64,000 bases of DNA from Acidimicrobiales bacterium (GTDB taxonomy: Bacteria > Actinomycetota > Acidimicrobiia > Acidimicrobiales > GCA-2861595): the NCBI GenBank assembly GCA_036262515.1, contig DATAIT010000009.1, positions 1-64,000 on the forward strand, written 5' to 3'. Shown one piece after another: positions 59,961 through 64,000 of this stretch. The position numbers and the translations under genes were made by a program. The number at the start of each line of letters is the position of its first letter. Position 1 is the first letter of the stretch. Under the pieces are notes generated by a model. It saw only the letters and a program-made list of their open reading frames with translations. It searched no databases and was not told where the DNA came from.

Positions 59961-61904
59961 ATGAAGCACCCGCAGGTTCTCGCTCTCACCGCGCTGCACC
60001 TCGGCCTGGCCGCGCTGCTGGCCGTCGCCGCCTCGGAGGCCGGAAGCCTGGGTTCGCCGACCCTTGCCGTCGTCCCCTTCGCCGCCGCCATCGCCCTCGT
60101 CGGGTCGCTGCACATGAACGTGGAGCTCGGCCGCCACGCGGTGTCCGTCACCCTCGTGGAGGCGGTCGTCGTCGTCATGCTCCTGTTCATGTCGCCCGCC
60201 GGCGTCCTCGCAGCAGCCGTGTTCGGTGAGGTCCTGGCCTGCGTGTGGCAGCGCCAGCCCCTGGCCAAGGTGGCGTTCAACGCGGGGAGCGCGGCGCTGG
60301 CGGCCATCGCCGGAGCCGTGGTCTTCCAACTCCTCTGGACGGGCGGACGGGCCAACGGCGCGGCGTGGGCCGCCGCCCTGGTCGCCGCCAGCGTCTACGC
60401 CACGACCACCCACGGCTGCACCTCCGCGGTGCTGGCCGTGTTCGAGACGGCCCGCTTCACGCGGATCTTCGCGGCGTCGCTCGTCCCGGTCGCCCTGGCC
60501 AGTCTCATCTCGGCCACCATCGGACTGGCCGCCGCCGTCCTCTACGAGGTCACCCCCGGCGCCGTCCTCCTCGTGGCACCCCTCGTCGTGCTCATGGCGG
60601 CCGAGACGCGCCGCCTCGCCGCCCAGCGGGCCGAACAGCTGCGCTTCGAGCGGCTGTACGCCGCCTCGTCCCGAACGGGCGGCCTCACCAGCTTGCGAGA
60701 GGTGATGGCGACCCTTGCCGAGGAGTCACGGTCGCTCGTGACCGGTGCCGCCGCCGTGTGCTGCACGATGGACGCCGACGGGACGTGGTGGGGTGTCGTC
60801 CGCAGCGACGACGGCGTCAGCGACGCGCCGGTCGAGGCAGTGGAGGCCTCCCTGGCGCTCCTCGCCGGTGCGACGGACGCCGAGGTGGCCTCCGATCGGG
60901 TGCCCGGGAGCGTGCGGGCGCTGTCACCGGCGACGGAGTCCCTCGTGCTGGCCCGCTCCGACGAGACGGCGGCCGCTCCCGTGCTGCTCGCCGTGCTCCG
61001 CCAGCTCTCCGGCGACGACCACACGCAGCGGCGATCGGACGTGCTCGCGGCGTTCGTCGGCCACGCCGCCCTCACGGTGGCGAACGCCCGCCTCTACGCC
61101 GACGTCGAGGACGCGCTGGCCCACCAGGTCGACCTGAACCGCCAGAAGGACGATTTCGTGTCGGCCGTGTCCCACGAGCTGCGGACGCCGCTGGCCGCCA
61201 TGATGGGCTCCGTCCTGACCCTCCGCCGCCTGGACGACCGGCTCAAGACCGACCAGCGCATCAAGCTCCTCGACGTCTCGTGCCGGCAGGCCAAGCGGTT
61301 GCAGCGCCTGATCGAGGAGCTGCTGACCCTGGCCTCCGTCGAGAACAGGGATGCCGTGCCCGCCGATCAGGCGGTGGCCGTGGCCGAGCTCGTCGAGGAG
61401 ATCACCGACGACCTGCGCACGCAGCGGGGCGCCGACGAGCTCCCGCCGATCCAGTTCGTCGACACCGGGCTCGGCACGGTGTGGTCGTCCGAGCAGCGGC
61501 TCCGTCAGGTCGTGTCGAACCTCATCGAGAACGCGTGCAAGTACGCGCCCGGAGGGGCCATCGAAGTCCGCCTCGAGCCCGGTTCCGACGACACCGTCCG
61601 CCTCTCGGTCAGCGACAACGGCCCCGGCATCGCGGCGGCCGACAGGGAACGGGTCTTCGAGCGCTTCGTCCAGCTCGACCAGAGCTCGACGCGCGCCCAG
61701 GGCGGCCTGGGACTCGGCCTGTACCTGTGCCGGGAGGTGGCCGCCCAGCTCGGAGGGTCGCTCACCTTGTCGGAGGCGCCAGGGGGCGGCTCGCGCTTCA
61801 CCCTCACGCTGCCTGCCACCAGGCGCCCCGACCCGTCGAGCCACGCCGACGCCGGTGGGGCGCAGGACCTGGCGCGCGCTTCCACCTCCGGCGAGGCCGC
61901 ATGA
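59961..61904 (+). CDS. Membrane sensor histidine kinase
   Basis: A 647-residue kinase. About eight hydrophobic helices fill residues 5-220, a GAF-like sensor region spans about 235-395, HisKA has phospho-acceptor H405 (SHELRTPLAAMM), and the HATPase has NLIENACKYAP, DNGPGIA and GGLGLGLYL. It follows the WAGSR subtilase by 36 nt and overlaps the response-regulator gene by 4 nt, so all three are probably one unit. Confidence 0.94.
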   Translation: MKHPQVLALTALHLGLAALLAVAASEAGSLGSPTLAVVPFAAAIALVGSLHMNVELGRHAVSVTLVEAVVVVMLLFMSPAGVLAAAVFGEVLACVWQRQPLAKVAFNAGSAALAAIAGAVVFQLLWTGGRANGAAWAAALVAASVYATTTHGCTSAVLAVFETARFTRIFAASLVPVALASLISATIGLAAAVLYEVTPGAVLLVAPLVVLMAAETRRLAAQRAEQLRFERLYAASSRTGGLTSLREVMATLAEESRSLVTGAAAVCCTMDADGTWWGVVRSDDGVSDAPVEAVEASLALLAGATDAEVASDRVPGSVRALSPATESLVLARSDETAAAPVLLAVLRQLSGDDHTQRRSDVLAAFVGHAALTVANARLYADVEDALAHQVDLNRQKDDFVSAVSHELRTPLAAMMGSVLTLRRLDDRLKTDQRIKLLDVSCRQAKRLQRLIEELLTLASVENRDAVPADQAVAVAELVEEITDDLRTQRGADELPPIQFVDTGLGTVWSSEQRLRQVVSNLIENACKYAPGGAIEVRLEPGSDDTVRLSVSDNGPGIAAADRERVFERFVQLDQSSTRAQGGLGLGLYLCREVAAQLGGSLTLSEAPGGGSRFTLTLPATRRPDPSSHADAGGAQDLARASTSGEAA

Positions 61905-62305
61905 CGGCGAACGATCCCATCCGCACCGTTCTCATCGCGGACGACGATCCCGACATCCGCGAGATGCTCGCCCTGAACCTCGAGCTCAGCGGGTACACCG
62001 TCAGCGTGGCCGAGAACGGCGGCCGGGCAGGCGAGCTGGCCAGGCAGTTGCTTCCCGACGTGATCGTGTTGGACGTCATGATGCCCGTGAGCGACGGGTT
62101 CTCCATCCTGCGGAACCTCAAACAGGACCAGGCGACGGCGCACATCCCCGTGGTGTTGCTCACTGCTCGCGCCACTGACCAGGATGCATGGGCCGGGTGG
62201 CAGGCCGGCGCCACGTACTACATGACCAAGCCCTTCGACCCGGACCACCTCCTGCGGTTCCTCGGGTACCTCGACGACCCGGACGGGTGCCCGCTTCCGG
62301 GCTGA
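61901..62305 (+). CDS. Receiver-only response regulator
   Basis: A 134-residue protein with one CheY-like receiver domain: acidic pocket ADDDPD, phospho-acceptor D58 (VIVLDVMMP), conserved T (LLTARA) and K (TKPF). No output domain follows. Start ATGA overlaps the kinase stop. A separate winged-helix gene lies 134 nt downstream. Confidence 0.94.
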   Translation: MTANDPIRTVLIADDDPDIREMLALNLELSGYTVSVAENGGRAGELARQLLPDVIVLDVMMPVSDGFSILRNLKQDQATAHIPVVLLTARATDQDAWAGWQAGATYYMTKPFDPDHLLRFLGYLDDPDGCPLPG

Positions 62306-62439
62306 CGATGCGGGTGCAGGCTCCGCCGCCAGCGGGTCGACCGGCCCGCCGCCTGCGTTCAGATTGGCGTCAGGATTGTGCACGCCACGCGTAATGATTC
62401 GTCAACAGAACGGACACGGCCGCGTCGTAGCGTGAACTT

Positions 62440-62760
62440 GTGCCAGCGGAGGGGCTCGGGCGAATCGAGGTGGACGTAGCGCTCGGCGTGGCCAGCCGCG
62501 ACGGGCACCGCCTCGACCTGTCCGCCCAGGAGGTCGCGATCCTCGGCGTGCTGGCGGGGGCCGGCGGGCGGGTGGTGGGCCGTAACGAGCTCCAGCGCCG
62601 CGTCGGGTTGTCGCACCGCACGCCGCGCTGCTGCGACGCCCTCATCGTCGGCCTGCGCCGGGCGCTCGGTCCGGCCGCCATCGTCACCGTCCGGGGCCGG
62701 GGTTGGCGGTGCTGCTGGAGCGTGGGCTCCGCCTGCGCCGCCGCATCCGTGCCGGCGTGA
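62440..62760 (+). CDS. Stand-alone OmpR-type winged-helix protein
   Basis: A 106-residue protein matching only the DNA-binding part of OmpR/PhoB regulators: LDLSAQEVAILGVLAGAGGRVVGRNELQRRVG, then RCCDALIVGLRRALGPAAIVTVRGRGWR. No receiver domain. GTG start; its stop overlaps the antiporter start, so it probably controls that gene or its own unit. Confidence 0.82.
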   Translation: MPAEGLGRIEVDVALGVASRDGHRLDLSAQEVAILGVLAGAGGRVVGRNELQRRVGLSHRTPRCCDALIVGLRRALGPAAIVTVRGRGWRCCWSVGSACAAASVPA

Positions 62761-64000
62761 ACGGAGTCCTCCTCGACATCCTCGTCGTCCTGGTGGCGGC
62801 CAAGCTGGCGGCGGAGGGAGCCGAGCGGCTGGGGTTGCCGGCGGTGGTGGGCGAGATCCTGGCCGGCCTGGCCATCGGGCCGTCGGTGCTCGGCCTCGTC
62901 GGACCGAGCGAGGTGCTGCGCACGCTCGGCGAGCTCGGGGTCATCCTGCTCCTGCTCCAGGTGGGGCTGGAGATGGACCTGGCCGAGCTCGGCGCGGTCG
63001 GCCGGTCGTCACTCCAGGTCGCGTGCGTGGGCGTCGTGCTGCCCTTCGTGGCGGGCTGGGCGGTCGCCCTCGCCTTCGGCGAGTCCTCGAACACTGCCAT
63101 CTTCGTGGGCGCCTCCCTGACGGCCACGTCGGTCGGCATCACGGCGCGTGTGTTCGGCGACCTGCGGGCGCTGGCCAGCGTTGAGGCGCGGACGGTCCTG
63201 GGCGCGGCCGTGGCCGACGACGTCATCGGCCTCGTGATCCTCACCGTCGTCGTTCGGCTCGTCGCCGAGGGCTCGATCTCGCTGGCCGGCGTGGCGGGCG
63301 TCGCCGGGCTGGCCATCGTGTTCCTCGCCGTCACCACCGGCGTGGGGGCGCAGGTCGCGCCTCGCCTGTTCGGCCTCGTCCACCGCGTCTCGCGATCCCC
63401 GGGAACCCTCGTCGCCGTGGCCTTGGCCTTCGCCCTGGCCGTGGCCGAGCTGGCCAGCGCGGCCCGGCTGGCCACGGTGGTCGGTGCCTTCGTGGCCGGG
63501 CTGTCGCTCGGCTGCACGGAGCAGGCCGAGCACATCCGTACCGAGCTCACCCCGGTGGGGCACCTGTTCGTGCCGGTGTTCTTCCTCCAGATCGGCATCG
63601 ACGCCGACGTGGCCAGCCTCCTGCGGGCGCACGTGCTGCTGCTCGCCGGCGCGCTGCTCGTCGTCGCGATCCTCGGCAAGGTGGCGGCGGGCACGGCGGT
63701 CGTCGGCCGCCGGGGCGACCGCCTCCTGATCGGGCTCGGGATGCTGCCAAGGGGCGAGGTCGGGCTGATCTTCGCCGGTCTCGGCCTGCGCGAGGGGATC
63801 CTGAGCGCCGACCTGTACGGTGCCGTGCTGCTGGTCGTGCTGGCCACGACCCTGGTGACGCCGCCTCTCCTCGGATGGCGCCTGCGCCGGGTCCAGGCGT
63901 CGCGGCGGGCTTCGGTGGCGAGCGTGCCGGCGCCTCCGGGAGGCTGGTTGGTGGTGGCCGACGGCGTCGTCGATCTCCGCGGCGAGGCCGACGCCCGTCC
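62757..64000 (+). CDS. CPA2-type cation/proton antiporter, 3' end outside the window
   Basis: At least 414 residues of a KefB/NapA-type Na+(K+)/H+ antiporter with about 12 hydrophobic helices: LGLPAVVGEILAGLAIGPSVLGL, GVILLLLQVGLEMDL, ASLTATSVGITARVF, GAAVADDVIGLVIL, GEVGLIFAGLGL. The ADD motif is the ion-binding site. GTG 62757 overlaps the winged-helix stop. The frame runs off the window edge, where a cytoplasmic domain begins (WLVVADGVVDLRGEADA). Confidence 0.92.
   Translation, partial: MNGVLLDILVVLVAAKLAAEGAERLGLPAVVGEILAGLAIGPSVLGLVGPSEVLRTLGELGVILLLLQVGLEMDLAELGAVGRSSLQVACVGVVLPFVAGWAVALAFGESSNTAIFVGASLTATSVGITARVFGDLRALASVEARTVLGAAVADDVIGLVILTVVVRLVAEGSISLAGVAGVAGLAIVFLAVTTGVGAQVAPRLFGLVHRVSRSPGTLVAVALAFALAVAELASAARLATVVGAFVAGLSLGCTEQAEHIRTELTPVGHLFVPVFFLQIGIDADVASLLRAHVLLLAGALLVVAILGKVAAGTAVVGRRGDRLLIGLGMLPRGEVGLIFAGLGLREGILSADLYGAVLLVVLATTLVTPPLLGWRLRRVQASRRASVASVPAPPGGWLVVADGVVDLRGEADAR

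Overview
The window reads as one continuous piece of a very GC-rich (roughly 70 percent), gene-dense chromosome. Frequent GTG starts, 1-11 nt gene overlaps, an F420-type LLM oxidoreductase, DUF3097, a TreX/TreY/TreZ set and actinobacterial small-protein families point to an actinobacterium. A WAGSR-repeat subtilase and several small families make Acidimicrobiia or a neighbouring uncultured lineage my best guess. That placement is inference; no rRNA or universal marker gene is present.

Layout. 0-0.6 kb: an exact 5' half of a tRNA-Arg and an intact tRNA-Ser(GCT). 1.3-9.5 kb: glgX-treY-treZ (glycogen to trehalose), a thioredoxin-reductase-like flavoprotein and an acidic repeat protein, ended by an 18-bp perfect inverted repeat. 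9.7-16.8 kb: topoisomerase IB, an LLM oxidoreductase, DUF421, a lipid-kinase-like protein, DUF3097, HTH and STAS proteins and RsgA. 16.9-24.4 kb: the most system-like locus. A minus-strand set (subtilase, subtilase, stand-alone I9/propeptide-like protein, small protein) diverges from a plus-strand operon (TPR-CHAT protease, ECF sigma factor, small partner protein). Neither subtilase has a signal peptide. 24.4-33.6 kb: housekeeping genes (PdxH, B12-binding-like protein, PhoU/RCK_C protein with an SLC41/MgtE-type transporter, LarC/LarB, PheA).

33.6-40.1 kb: starting at tRNA-Ser(TGA), an accessory stretch with decayed genes (a nucleotidyltransferase with two frameshifts, a DUF6933-like remnant, a frameshifted binding protein). 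It also holds an AhpD-like gene whose second redox Cys codon is an in-frame TGA with a SECIS-like hairpin just downstream, a candidate selenoprotein. 40.2-57.8 kb: methyltransferases, two giant ATPase regulators (BTAD/SARP type and LuxR type), a coupled NTF2-like/kinase/methyltransferase operon, AhpD, beta-propeller proteins, a P450 and DHFR/VOC enzymes. 57.9-64 kb: a secreted subtilase with about 35 WAGSR-type pentapeptides, a multi-pass sensor kinase, a receiver-only regulator, a stand-alone winged-helix protein and a cation/proton antiporter cut by the window end.

A roughly 50-bp hairpin element occurs three times (6.1, 48.1 and 49.4 kb). Its palindromic core is conserved, and its outer stem appears to be kept by paired changes.
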